Shown piece by piece: positions 39,924-51,705 of a stretch of 64,000 nucleotides of DNA. How positions within the stretch are numbered: the first letter of the stretch is position 1; every line of letters begins with the position of its first letter. The position numbers were made by a program, and so were the translations under genes. A model generated the notes under the pieces. That model did no database searches, was not told the DNA's origin, and saw nothing but the letters and a program-made list of their open reading frames with translations. The stretch comes from Theocolax elegans (lineage: Eukaryota; Arthropoda; Insecta; Hymenoptera; Cerocephalidae): assembly GCA_026168455.1 (NCBI GenBank), contig CM047430.1:7372007-7436006 (forward strand), written 5' to 3'.

Positions 39924-41280
39924 ATACAGGGTGACCCATTTTAATCTATGGACCCAAATTGCTTCTAAACCACGACATCTACAAAAAAAATGGTTCCGAC
40001 GAAATTTAGTCAGAACAGTGGGGGTCATTAAATTGTACCACTAGTTTTTGATCTTGAAGTCAACTTTGAAAGTCATTTCAACGTCAACATGGTTTTTTCT
40101 AATGGGAACCCCTATTTTGGAGTGCAGATTCGACAAGAGCAGAAAATTTTACATCAAAATAGTCTTATGCAAAAATTGTTTTTTACGTACGATTAGTCGT
40201 ACTTTTTCGCAAATAACGTGATTTTTCTGGCAATATTACCGTTAATAATGCTTAAGAAATATCAATAAATTCTAAGGGTGTTAATCTCTTTGATTAGCTT
40301 GACATTGGCATCAATTGTGGCCGTCGTGCAAAAACAACATTTTTTACGTACCCCCACAAAAAAAAGTCGGGCGACGTTAGATCCGGCGAACAAGCAGGCC
40401 ATTGAATGGGGTTTCCCCGTCCAATCCACCTACCGTCATAACGATTATTTAAAAACTCCTGTACAGTACGTGTAAAATAAGGCGCAGCACCATCTTGTTG
40501 AAGCCACATTCTTTGCCACGATGCCAAGTGAAAATTTTCCAAGAGACTGGGTAAATGGTCCCTTATCTATACTAAGTAACTATGCCGGTCAACATTTTGA
40601 TAAAAAAAGTAAGGTTCAATAAGATATCCATTTACGATTCCGCATCAGACCATGAGACTCCATCGATTTTGATGGTCCACAGCTCTAAACCAGTAAGGAT
40701 TTACGTGCGACCGAAAGTGACAGTTATGTCTGTTTAGCTGCCCATTGCTATTAAACTTAGTTTCGTCGGAGAAAAGTACGTATCGAAAAAAATGGGGATC
40801 ATTTTGTATCATTTGCAAAGCCCATTGGCAAAAATTAATTCGCGCTAAGATATGACGCCGCTGTAAGGCTTGCGTTAGATGATGTGATGAGCGTGATAAT
40901 ATAAATACAATCTTAAGATTTTCGAAACTGTACTTGGCGGTATACCCGTTTCTCTTTCAATCTGTCGAGTACTAATGTGCGGATCTAAATGAACAGCTGC
41001 GAGGATGGTAAAGGTTCGCACATCATTATTTTCATAATCATGATGACGGCGTTGACGAACAAGGTGACCTCCGCGAGCTCTTGCATATAAGATTCTTATT
41101 GTCATATCAGAAGGGTGCCTTCCATCTGGAAAGCGTTCAGTATAAAGTCTTGATGCAGCGGCAAAATTGTTGTGACATTCTCCTACAATTAATATCATAT
41201 CAACGATTTCTGTTGGTGGATAATCAGTCATGTTAATAAAATTTTAAGTACGGTTTAAATCTTGAGTCCGAAGGGGTTTT
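39924..41280 (-). mobile_element. Tc1/mariner-superfamily DNA transposon remnant
   Basis: ACAGGGTGACCCATTTTAAT at 39928 looks like the outer end of a terminal inverted repeat. A matching end near 41.25-41.3 kb was not found, so the element is incomplete or the end is eroded. It encloses the broken transposase on the minus strand. Confidence 0.65.
40294..41231 (-). pseudogene. Mariner-like transposase, broken
   Basis: The N-terminal ATG at 41231 opens 118 codons, including a DUF4817-like DNA-binding region (AAASRLYTERFPDGRHPSD) and a second helix-turn-helix stretch (STRQIERETGIPPSTVSKIL). After a frameshift near 40.87 kb the catalytic part follows: FSDETKFNSNGQLNR (first Asp), VDHQNRWSLMV, WLQQDGAAPYFTR (second Asp) and WPACSPDLTSPDFFLWGYVK. 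An in-frame stop interrupts the middle, and the C terminus is cut after ARRPQLMPMSS. It is inactive. Confidence 0.8.
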
Positions 41281-41896
41281 TAGGTCTTTTAATGAAGTAT
41301 CTGTAAGAAAATATTCAGCTAAATTTTAATTAAAAAATTATGAGATTTTTAAGAAAAACTGATTAGAAAAAATTTTGAAAAATAGCTTTATTGTTTTTAT
41401 AAGGTTGACTTTTTTAAGAAAAGTCGACGCGAGAAAAAAGAGAAAAAAATACTATCGTTACGCGAGATAGAATTAAAAATTATTAATAACTAGCAACAAT
41501 TCCTCGGTCGCTAACGCTCCCTCGGTCGAAATGACACTAAATATATACTTATTTTTTATATTTTTTTTTAATTTATAATTTTACAATTTAATTGAATAAA
41601 AATGTAAAATATAATATAATGTGTAATTAATTAACCTAGTATTCAGTTACAATCCATTTTTTTAGTCAATAAAATAAAAATAACAGTGTATTATATTTGC
41701 AACATTGTATATACTTATTTAATCTTAGTCAATTACACAAGAGTTTATAGATACTGAACATATTTGTACATAATACTGAAACAATTAAAAACAATCAAAA
41801 ATAATCGACATAATAAAACTTACACTAAAATAAGGAATTTTAAGTTTTATTTTTAATACGTAGTAACACATATATCATTGCTTACAATATGTAAGG
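41281..41896. other. AT-rich intergenic sequence
   Basis: No gene, RNA feature or clear repeat. Confidence 0.5.
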
Positions 41897-42918
41897 TGGT
41901 ATTTCATCCTAATACCAGTTACAAGTTATTTATTTATTAATACAGGGACGACGGCCCCGAAGAACGCGTCTTTGTCGTCGCCGTGGGTTAATAAGTTAAC
42001 CCGCCGGGACACGGTAGCGGAGATAGGACGATCTCCTACGTACCGACACACGTGGCGGGAAAATCGGGAATCGGAATGATTAATTGCGGGTTAATTTATA
42101 ATTAAATGATAACGCGACCGGTATATTAAAATAAACAAATAAGTATTTATTCAATAATTTACACGGAGGTGCCCGACAGTAATTAACGGGGCGTTCTCCC
42201 GGTCGCGTGGTATATACGCGGCAAGCAGGGGCTGCCCCCGTGCTCGCCCCGCGCAATACCCAATCGATTTCAGTAGCACCGGTGTGCTACCGAATAAACA
42301 TACATGCACACACACTCAACACACTCTAAGGTATACCGACCAATGTCGGGTACTTACCGGGCTGGGTTGTCCATAGGCCCTGGTGTGCGTCGGCGCCCCG
42401 ACGTCTGCTGGCCGGTGGAGTCAGACCGGTTTGCCGTCGTCCTCGACGGTAGCCTACAGGTGCAGCCTGATGCCGCGGCGATTCGCCTACCTCGGAAAAC
42501 ACTCAACCCGAGGTATTTGGTCCTTCGCACTGCACTCACACGAACTCACGAGCACTCGCGTACGGCTTCCCGGAGCACGGACGAACCGGTCCGGTACTTC
42601 CCGTGGCGCGCGAAACTAAACGTGACGATATGTAAAAGATGATGCTGTCGCGGTCAAGACCGGCAGCGTTCTGAGCTTTTCGGGAATTATCGCATTCCCG
42701 AAAAGTACCTAACACACACACAATAACAATTGTACATACGGATGCTCGCACACATCCTCGGTCGTCGACATAAACACGCGTGTTTCGTGGCCTTGAAGAG
42801 GCAACGCACGAAACAATAACAACGTGCGAGATTTTAAGATATAATATTTAATACATATATACGAAATAATATAATACATTAAGTATTATTTATTTCATTG
42901 CAACGACGTCTCGCCGCA
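41897..42918 (-). repeat. GY 3' LTR
   Basis: 1022 bp, TG...CA boundaries (in element orientation TGCGGCGAG...AATACCA). It matches 61231-62223 closely, but the other copy lacks ~29 bp near the LTR start. Confidence 0.85.
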
Positions 42919-42929
42919 AAGCCCCCCAC
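42919..42929 (-). promoter_or_regulatory. GY polypurine tract
   Basis: GTGGGGGGCTT on the minus strand abuts the LTR start and is the only purine-rich run there. Confidence 0.6.
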
Positions 42930-43023
42930 TAAACTCCACATCATCTTACTGATGTGAGAGTTGAAAAGAGGGCAATGAAATACATAATGACATGCACGCA
43001 ATCGAATTCCTCGCCTAGACGAA

Positions 43024-43694
43024 CTAGGGTCGAGGAGTGGTGAGGTTCTTCTCCAGGGTGGCCATCACCAGTCGCAGGACGACGTCTCTCGCTGCGGGAT
43101 TGTCTCCTGCCACCGTTTCCAACAACAAGCGACACTCCCGAAGAAGGTCAGCATCGTTGTTGGGTTGTCTCGATGGCCCGGTGATGACGCTGTTGCTCAT
43201 CCCCGACGTTATGTCCATCCTGGTCGGAACGGAGGGCGGTTCGACCGATGGAATCGGTGGTGCAGGGTACGGGGTCAATAATGACAACTCAGCTGGATAG
43301 CCGAGTTGCCTGAATACGGCGTTAAGACCCGCCTGCACCTCATCCAAGGGTCCAGAGTTTGGTATTCCCAAACCCTGCGCCAGGAAACGTAAGAACGTCT
43401 CGTGCGGGGGTACATCTTCTTGCTGCCTGTCGGCGGTCTGCCTCTTCGATTCGTCGAGCAATAACTCCGGAAGCGAAAGATGGTTGTTTTCCTGGGGCTG
43501 TGCGTCCACATTACCCACTTAAGTTGCTTGGACCGATGCGACGGTAGTCTCTTCCACCCACCGCTTCTTCGCTTTACTGCGGCTCCCTCTCTATCTGGCC
43601 GTCTTGGACACGGACTTCTCTTGTGTCCCAGACGTTGAAGGTTGGGGTGCTGCTGTTGTATACCCGCTCTATTTTTCCGTGGCGAGCCGATCAT
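43024..43694 (-). pseudogene. GY pol tail after the integrase
   Basis: Two overlapping frames cover this stretch. One (43694-43275) is basic. The other (43518-43024; ENNHLSLPELLLDESKRQ, PHETFLRFLAQGLGIP) looks more protein-like, with Pro-rich and helical parts, and ends 106 bp before the LTR; it has no ATG at its beginning. This could be a C-terminal extension of pol or a small accessory frame. The 1-base difference between this copy and the duplicate at about 44970 changes the frame. Confidence 0.45.
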
Positions 43695-46273
43695 CGCTGG
43701 CCTAGGATTTTCTCCTTGGCGGGACGTATCTCTTTAAATCGGATACGTGTACTTCAGACCTTTTCCGTCTAGACTCCTCAAGTCTTAAGACTACTGGTGA
43801 TAGTATCTCATTGACTTCGAAGGGTCCGTCGTACTTAGGCGTCAATTTGGCCGAAATACCTTTGGCTCCGTGCGATAACGTTCTACACTTCCTCATGACT
43901 AAATCACCTAATTGGAAGGAAGCCACGCGTCCATTTTTGTTATAGACTTTCTCCTGACGTCTCTGCTCTTGATCTATGTGTTTCCGCACTAGATCTCGAA
44001 GGGCATCAAGACGTTTGAGTCGATCCATCCACATCTCGGGATCGATAGGAATTTTAAATTCCCTCTTCTCAACCTCTCTACGCAGACTCTTTACAGGTTG
44101 AGGATCACGTCCAAAATTGAGGAAAGCTGGGGAAACCTTCGTTTTTTATTGCATTGCTGTATTAATAGCATGACGAAATTCATGTAGATGCTCATCCCAG
44201 CTGCGATGATCGAATCCACAAAGGCCGCGATCATCGTCTTTAATGTCCTATTTGTACGCTCGACGGGGTTGGCTTGTGGTCGGTAAGGAGGAGTCGTGAT
44301 CTGTTTTATCCCGTAATCCTCAAGCATTTGTGTCAACTTATTATTGACGAACTCTGTACCATTATCCGTAAGGAAGTAATCGGGAGTTTCCCAACGAAAC
44401 AGTATGAGTTCCTCAAATGCTTTCGCGACCGACTTACCGGTAGCAGCTCGTAACGGTTTTAATTCAACCCACCTCGTGAACAAATCTTGTAAGACCAGTA
44501 TATATTTGTATTGGTTCTTACTACGAGGCAGTTCCGTTATATCTGCCGCAACCACAGCCCACGGTCTCTCAATATTACGCTTGCCCATCAAACCTTGAGG
44601 GCCCGCCTGTGAGACTTTATATCGTTGGCAGTCTATACACTGCACAACGAATTGCCTGACATCATGATAGATACCCGGCCAATAATAGTCCTTGCCACTC
44701 GGTCATAGGTCTTCTCCACTCCTAAATGACCACACGATGGAGGGCAATGCGAATCCTCTAGTACGCGCGTCCTATGTTCAATGGGCACAACCAATCTCCA
44801 TCCCTCCTCTTGACCCGTGATTGGGTCCAGCAGCTTATCGGTCGTGAATCGATAGAGCATTCACTTCGACATAACTCCGGAAGCGAAAGATGGTTGTTTT
44901 CCTGGGGCTGTGCGTCCACATTACCCACTTAAGTTGCTTGGACCGATGCGACGGTAGTCTCTTCCACCCACGCTTCTTCGCTTTACTGCGGCTCCCTCTC
45001 TATCTGGCCGTCTTGGACACGGACTTCTCTTGTGTCCCAGACGTTGAAGGTTGGGGTGCTGCTGTTGTATACCCGCTCTATTTTTCCGTGGCGAGCCGAT
45101 CATCGCTGGCCTAGGATTTTCTCCTTGGCGGGACGTATCTCTTTAAATCGGATACGTGTACTTCAGACCTTTTCCGTCTAGACTCCTCAAGTCTTAAGAC
45201 TACTGGTGATAGTATCTCATTGACTTCGAAGGGTCCGTCGTACTTAGGCGTCAATTTGGCCGAAATACCTTTGGCTCCGTGCGATAACGTTCTACACTTC
45301 CTCATGACTAAATCACCTAATTGGAAGGAAGCCACGCGTCCATTTTTGTTATAGACTTTCTCCTGACGTCTCTGCTCTTGATCTATGTGTTTCCGCACTA
45401 GATCTCGAAGGGCATCAAGACGTTTGAGTCGATCCATCCACATCTCGGGATCGATAGGAATTTTAAATTCCCTCTTCTCAACCTCTCTACGCAGACTCTT
45501 TACAGGTTGAGGATCACGTCCAAAATTGAGGAAAGCTGGGGAAACCTTCGTTTTTTATTGCATTGCTGTATTAATAGCATGACGAAATTCATGTAGATGC
45601 TCATCCCAGCTGCGATGATCGGAATCCACAAAGGCCGCGATCATCGTCTTTAATGTCCTATTTGTACGCTCGACGGGGTTGGCTTGTGGTCGGTAAGGAG
45701 GAGTCGTGATCTGTTTTATCCCGTAATCCTCAAGCATTTGTGTCAACTTATTATTGACGAACTCTGTACCATTATCCGTAAGGACGTAATCAGGAGTTTC
45801 CTAACAAAACAGTATGAGTTCCTCAAATGCTTTCGCAACCGACTTACCGGTAGCAGCTCGTAACGGTTTTAATTCAACCCACCTCGTTAACAAATCTTGT
45901 AAGACCAGTATATGTTTGTATTGGTTCTTACTACGAGGCGGTTCCGTTATAACTGCTGCAACCACAGCCCATGGTCTCTCAATATTACGTTTGCCCATCA
46001 ACCCTTGAGGGCCCGCCTGTGAGACTTTATATCGTTGGCAGTCTATACACTTGCACAACGAATTGCCTGACATCATGGTAGATACCCGGCCAATAATAGT
46101 CCCTTGCCACTCGGTCATAGGTCATTTCCACTCCTAAATGACCACACGATGGAGGGCAATGCGAATCCTCTAGTACGCGCGTCCTATGCTCAAAGGGCAC
46201 AACTAATCTCCATCCCTCCTCTTGACCCGTGATTGGGTCCAGCAGCTTATCGGTCGTGAATCGATAGAGCATT
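43461..46273. repeat. Tandem duplication I (integrase), 1401 bp + 1403 bp
   Basis: 43461-44861 is repeated at 44871-46273 with about 1-2 percent differences, separated by about 9 unmatched bases. Differences include a 1-bp indel near 44210/45621 that breaks the integrase frame in the first copy only. Confidence 0.93.
43702..44700 (-). pseudogene. GY integrase, copy a
   Basis: Zinc-region end CIDCQRYKVSQAGPQG, catalytic core with VVAADI, FLTDNGTEFVNNKL and PYRPQANPVERTNRTL, then a frameshift after AAFVDS. The C-terminal piece (44034-43702) is GDLVMRKCRTLSHGAKG and KYDGPFEVNEI...HVSDLKRYVPP. The integrase would insert the cDNA copy. The spacing NPVER is like that of GX. Confidence 0.85.
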
Positions 46274-46359
46274 TCATCCTCAATTTTCCAGTGCGGAAAC
46301 TTTTGAGGACTGAACCTCACATCATCCAATCTGGCGATGTACCATGGGTCGGTAATCAC
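45111..46359 (-). pseudogene. GY integrase, copy b
   Basis: Second copy of the same region. It includes the upstream piece 46359-46027 (RLVVPFEHRTRVLEDSHCPP; GHLGVEMTYDRVARDYYWPG, the HHCC zinc region), 46118-45801 and 45746-45555 with QITTPPYRPQANPVERTNRT and WDEHLHEFRHAIN, and the C-terminal piece 45443-45111. A stop lies near 45803 where copy a reads through. The two copies carry different lesions. Confidence 0.85.
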
Positions 46360-46370
46360 GTCAAAGGAGG

Positions 46371-47715
46371 CTATTTCGACTTCGTCCGAGTCCAGGTTGA
46401 CTGCGCGAGAGAGTGCGTCGGGATCATAGTGTAGTCTACCTTTCTTGTGTACAATCTCGAAGTCCCACCAAGTTGCATCTCAAGCACCCAGCGCGCTAGT
46501 CTGCCCGTGGGCTCTTTAAGAGTTTTCAGCCATTTGAGCGCGCTGTGGTCCGTCACAGCTTTGAAACGATACGCTTCAATATATGGCCGAAGTTTCTTAA
46601 TTGCCCAAATTAAGGCTAGACACTCTTTCTCCGTCGTCATGTAATTACGCTCTGCTTTGTTCAACACTCGGCTGACGTAAACGATCGGATGCTCGAAACC
46701 ATCTTCATCTTCTTGGGTTAACACAGCCCCAATAGCGTAATCACTCCCGTCGCTCTGGACCGAGAAAGGCTTAGAGAAGTCTGGTCGAGCAAGCACTGGC
46801 GCGCCGGCTAGAGCTAACCTGAGTTCACGGAACGCCGCGTCCTGTTCTGGTCCCCACTCCCATGGCTGGTCCTTATGGACTAATCTCACGAGAGGGATCT
46901 TAATATCCGACTCTCGATTTATAAAACGAGAATTCCAACCGACCATGCCAAGGAAGGAACGAAGTTGTTTAACATTTCTTGGGGCCGGATAATTTAGGAC
47001 AGGAGCCAATCGATCCACAGCGGGACGAAGTCCATCACCATCCAGGCGGTACCCAAGGAACGTAACGCTCGAGCAACAGAACTGACACTTCTCTCTGTTC
47101 AATTCTAGCCCTGCGTCCACTAGTGTCCTTAGAACCATTTCCAACCATTTTAAATGTTCCTCGAAAGTTTCGGTTATAACGATTAAATCGTCCAGGTAAC
47201 CAAAAACATGAGGTTCAACTTCGGGACCAAATAGAGCATCGATCAACCGTGCAAATGTCATGGGTGCATTCATCAGTCCGAACGGCACCCGTGTGAACTG
47301 CCACAACCCAGACCCAGGCACAGCGAAGGCGGTATAATGTCGACTAATTTCTGACATTAACACTTGGAAATTTGCCTTCTTAAGATCGGATCTTAGAGTT
47401 GAATTTGGCGTTATGTAACTTATCCAGAATCGAATCCATATTCGATATTGGATATGAGTCACGTTTTGTTACCGCATTCAAATCTCGGAAGTCTATGCAA
47501 AAACAATAGCTACCTTCGTCTTTGCGGACTATCACTGGAGCGGCAGACCATTCACTTGTACTCGGTTCAATTATTCTTCTCTCAAACATTTTTCTGACTT
47601 CTTGCTGGGCGAATTCGAGGACTTTAGGCGACATACGTCTTGGTTTGTGACGTACTGGTCGTGCATCTGGCTCTACTTCCACGTGATGTTCGATCAACGT
47701 AGTAAAGCCATGCAC
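46371..47715 (-). pseudogene. GY reverse transcriptase/RNase H, copy a
   Basis: N-terminal piece (47715-47380): EFAQQEVRKMFERRIIEPST and APVIVRKDEGSYCFCIDFRD. After a frameshift (near 47400) comes a 363-codon piece with AVPGSGLWQFTRVPFGLMNA, GYLDDLIVITETFEEH (YLDD), FLGYRLDGDGLRPAVD, RNase H QSDGSDYAIGAVLTQED and TDHSALKWLKTLKEPTGRLA. The same frameshift is present in copy b, so it predates the duplication. Confidence 0.88.
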
Positions 47716-48950
47716 ATCACCCAGCGCGCTAGTCTGCCCGTGGGCTCTTTAAGAGTTTTCAGCCATTTGAGCGCGCTGTGGTCCGTCACAGCTTTGAAAC
47801 GATACGCTTCAATATATGGCCGAAGTTTCTTAATTGCCCAAATTAAGGCTAGACACTCTTTCTCCGTCGTCATGTAATTACGCTCTGCTTTGTTCAACAC
47901 TCGGCTGACGTAAACGATCGGATGCTCGAAACCATCTTCATCTTCTTGGGTTAACACAGCCCCAATAGCGTAATCACTCCCGTCGCTCTGGACCGAGAAA
48001 GGCTTAGAGAAGTCTGGTCGAGCAAGCACTGGCGCGCCGGCTAGAGCTAACCTGAGTTCACGGAACGCCGCGTCCTGTTCTGGTCCCCACTCCCATGGCT
48101 GGTCCTTATGGACTAATCTCACGAGAGGGATCTTAATATCCGACTCTCGATTTATAAACGAGAATTCCAACCGACCATGCCAAGGAAGGAACGAAGTTGT
48201 TTAACATTTCTTGGGGCCGGATAATTTAGGACAGGAGCCAATCGATCCACAGCGGGACGAAGTCCATCACCATCCAGGCGGTACCCAAGGAACGTAACGC
48301 TCGAGCAACAGAACTGACACTTCTCTCTGTTCAATTCTAGCCCTGCGTCCACTAGTGTCCTTAGAACCATTTCCAACCATTTTAAATGTTCCTCGAAAGT
48401 TTCGGTTATAACGATTAAATCGTCCAGGTAACCAAAAACATGAGGTTCAACTTCGGGACCAAATAGAGCATCGATCAACCGTGCAAATGTCATGGGTGCA
48501 TTCATCAGTCCGAACGGCACCCGTGTGAACTGCCACAACCCAGACCCAGGCACAGCGAAGGCGGTATAATGTCGACTAATTTCTGACATTAACACTTGGA
48601 AATTTGCCTTCTTAAGATCGGATCTTAGAGTTGAATTTGGCGTTATGTAACTTATCCAGAATCGAATCCATATTCGATATTGGATATGAGTCACGTTTTG
48701 TTACCGCATTCAAATCTCGGAAGTCTATGCAAAAACAATAGCTACCTTCGTCTTTGCGGACTATCACTGGAGCGGCAGACCATTCACTTGTACTCGGTTC
48801 AATTATTCTTCTCTCAAACATTTTTCTGACTTCTTGCTGGGCGAATTCGAGGACTTTAGGCGACATACGTCTTGGTTTGTGACGTACTGGTCGTGCATCT
48901 GGCTCTACTTCCACGTGATGTTCGATCAACGTAGTAAAGCCATGCACATC
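46485..48950. repeat. Tandem duplication II (reverse transcriptase), ~1235 bp x 2
   Basis: 46485-47719 is repeated at about 47719-48950 with no filler; the junction reads CATGCACATCACCCAGCG. One A is missing in the second copy (ATAAACGAG against ATAAAACGAG), which splits its frame. Confidence 0.93.
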
Positions 48951-49220
48951 GCCTGGTGGTGGTAATAAGTTCTCTACTAACTTTCTTACCCTCTCTCGCT
49001 GGTCATCGTTAATCTCAATGATACCTGCACACTCTGCGAAAATCCTCGTGTCTTCGTCTCGGATTCCATCCTTGACAAAAGACTGCCATTTTCCGGCGCC
49101 AACGCGCCAGAGGGCATCGCCAATTTTAACCTCGATGTTCCAATGTTGGAGGAAGTCCATACCGAGGATCATCGAGTGTTCCATACTCTCGACTATTCTC
49201 AGTTGGATGTTGCCATCCAA
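47694..49220 (-). pseudogene. GY reverse transcriptase copy b, with upstream protease-RT linker
   Basis: The pieces are 49220-48612, 48694-48152 and 48170-47694. The first contains ESMEHSMILGMDFLQHWNIE (end of the protease region, typical ILG.DFL), then the linker and the start of reverse transcriptase. The others repeat the YLDD and RNase H blocks of copy a. The RNase H piece ends prematurely at the duplication junction. Confidence 0.85.
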
Positions 49221-49406
49221 ACCCTCAATTCCAAATAGAACATAGAACTAACAAACCTAGGACTTTCAGTGCCGGTACTGCGACACCTCGCACGACTACC
49301 TTGGCCGGTTTTCACTTATCCCTGTAGCATTTCGCTACGTCAACGCGTATAAGTGAAACCATTGCTCCTGGGTCGAACAATGCTTTAAAGTCCTTGCCAC
49401 CAAGTC
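49221..49406 (-). pseudogene. GY protease active-site region
   Basis: Minus-strand translation gives FKALFDPGAMVSLIRVD, a retropepsin active site with DPG in place of D-S/T-G (codons 49374-49366). Stops follow within ~20 codons, so the region is broken. It lies between gag/spacer and reverse transcriptase as expected. Confidence 0.75.
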
Positions 49407-49997
49407 TTACCGAGAAGAACAAACGGGTTTCGGATTGCACTCCCGCAACCATGTCTTCGGCTTGACTGTCAAGTAGAACTTGTCTCTCTGGACGTCTTCG
49501 GGACGGCTCCTGCCCCCCCCCTGAACTGTTCTAATCGGCAACGATTTTGAACTGTTCATCACCTGGTCAAGAGAGACAGTCATTTTACTCTCATTGGACT
49601 GTTTTAAACTCTTTTCGTTGATCGTAGGTTGGGGTGACAATGAGTAACGAATATCATCGTTCTCATTGGTGGGGTTACATAGGTTTAGAGTTTTTCTCTC
49701 GTTCTCTATTTCCTTGAGTAACCGTTTGTGTTGGTTAACTGCCTGCCTACGGAGTACTTCAGACCAGAAAGACTCTTTGTTTTTCTTGACTTCTAGAAGT
49801 TCTAAATCTGCTTTGTTCGGTGCTTCGAACGTTGGAGTTAGCTTGGAAGGAGTCTCAGCCTTAACCATAGGTAACTCAGCAGATTTCGGCAAATTCAGAT
49901 GTTCAGAGGTATTCTCTCTTACCTTTTGAACGTTTGTTTGCTCTCCGTTAAGCAGTTCAGCAAAGTCAGTGAGGTGTTTGTCCTTCTTAACAAACAA
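49407..49997 (-). pseudogene. GY gag-protease spacer, copy a
   Basis: 196 codons of charged, helical, low-complexity protein (FVKKDKHLTDFAELLNGEQT; NKESFWSEVLRRQAVNQHKR). No catalytic motif. It sits between the zinc knuckles and the protease. Part is repeated at 50942-50631. Confidence 0.7.
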
Positions 49998-51604
49998 CCT
50001 CGCGGGTTCACCAACCCGTATTTCTTGCCCCCTAGAGCTATTACGCTCTCTTAATTGCGTGCAGGGCCCAGGGGGCGATTCTGGTACCCTGCCGCTAGGT
50101 TTCCCAGATATTGCCGTACATGCTCACACTTTTGGCAATTATCTAGGTTTACCCCAGTTGTGTGGCACACCTGACACTCAATGGGCGCTGCCACGTTCGG
50201 GCACTGGTCCGCTGTATGTCCCATACTTGCGCAATGTAGGCAAGTCTGGTTGGGACAATCGGAATATCGATGTCCTACTTTGTGGCATGTAAAACATATG
50301 CCAAAGAAGGGACTATTCGGATTCCTTTGCAAACCAGCGTCTTGGGTCTGCCTCTGCGTAGTACGATCATACACCGTGCTTTGTCTACGTTGAGGCGTAT
50401 AGACGGGTGTCGTCTGAGCTTGAGCAACGTATTGTTTCGGCCTAGCACCGTTATATTGTTGCTGCTTTGACCCTGTCTGTCTATTTCCCGAAGATTGTCT
50501 CGCGTTATTAATATTTTGTGCACCCACAAAATTTTTACTTTGTTGCAAGTACTGACGTTGACTAGTGTTGCGAGTACCATACACATTGGCTACTTCACAA
50601 TCACTTGAAGATGGGCTAGAAGAATGTTTCTTATTTTTCTTGCTCCTTTTCTTTTTCCTTGAGTAACCGTTTGTGTTGGTTAACTGCCTGCCTACGGAGT
50701 ACTTCAGACCAGAAAGACTCTTTGTTTTTCTTGATCTCTAGAAGTTCTAAATCTGCTTTGTTCGGTGCTTCGAACGTTGGAGTTAGCTTGGAAGGAGTCT
50801 CAGCCTTAACCATAGGTAACTCAGCAGATTTCGGCAAATTCGGATGTTCAGAGGTATTCTCTCTTACCTTCTGAACGTTTGTTTGCTCTCCGTTAAGCAG
50901 TTCAGCAAAGTCAGTGAGGTGTTTGTCCTTCTTAACAAACAACCTCGCGGGTTCACCAACCCGTATTTCTTGCCCCCTAGAGCTATTACGCTCTCTTAAT
51001 TGCGTGCAGGGCCCAGGGGGCGATTCTGGTACCCTGCCGCTAGGTTTCCCAGATATTGCCGTACATGCTCACACTTTTGGCAATTATCTAGGTTTACCCC
51101 AGTTGTGTGGCACACCTGACACTCAATGGGCGCTGCCACGTTCGGGCACTGGTCCGCTGTATGTCCCATACTTGCGCAATGTAGGCAAGTCTGGTTGGGA
51201 CAATCGGAATATCGATGTCCTACTTTGTGGCATGTAAAACATATGCCAAAAAAGGGAATATTCGGATTCCTTTGCATAGCAGCGTCTTGGGTCTGCCTCT
51301 ACGTAGTACGATCATACATCGTGCTATGTCTACGTTGAGGCCTATGGAGGGGTGTCGTCTGAGCTTGAGCAACGTATTGTTTCGGCCTATCACCGTTATA
51401 TTGCTGCTGCTTTGACCCTGTCTGTCTATTTCCCGAAGATTGTGACTCGCGTTATTAATATTTTGTGCACCCACAAAATTTTTACTTTGTTGCAAGTACT
51501 GACGTTGGCTAGTGTTGCGAGTACCATACACATTGGCTACTTCACAATCACTTGAAGATGGTCTAGAAGAATGTTTCTTATTTTTCTTGCTCCTTTTCTT
51601 TTTC
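49709..51604. repeat. Tandem duplication III (gag C-terminal part), ~947 bp x 2
   Basis: 49709-50657 is repeated at about 50654-51604. The copies overlap by TTTC/TTTCC at the joint (microhomology). They differ by scattered substitutions, e.g. GACTATTCGG against GAATATTCGG. Confidence 0.93.
50051..50584 (-). pseudogene. gag: GY gag zinc-knuckle region, copy a
   Basis: Gln/Arg-rich segment followed by CFTCHKVGHRYSDC, CLHCASMGHTADQC and a third cysteine group CQVC...CQKC, the nucleocapsid part of gag that binds RNA. It ends at a stop after RPLGPARN, where a frameshift to the protease part would be expected. Confidence 0.82.
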
Positions 51605-51678
51605 AACGTCTTCTTCTTCGGTGGTGAAGATGGCTGAGGAACCGGTTGGCTCTTCTTATTCTCAACTAATGAGGCCAC
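50631..51678 (-). pseudogene. gag: GY gag C-terminal region, copy b
   Basis: Duplicate of 49.7-50.65 kb: spacer piece (50942-50631), knuckle piece (51277-50996) and upstream basic piece (51678-51220) with KKKTLKKKRSKKNKKHSSR. An extra base near 51440 shifts the frame relative to copy a, so the knuckles are out of frame with the upstream part. Confidence 0.8.
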
Positions 51679-51705
51679 TTTCCCCGAAACTTTGGACGAA
51701 CTCCG

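Noticed and set aside
39361..40044. A 227-codon ORF on the plus strand
   Set aside because: It is antisense to a solo LTR and runs into the mariner-type element end; composition is that of the LTR.
42304..42751. ORFs of 60-112 codons near 42.5 kb and 61.8 kb
   Set aside because: They are the same LTR sequence in both copies of GY, in overlapping frames on both strands.
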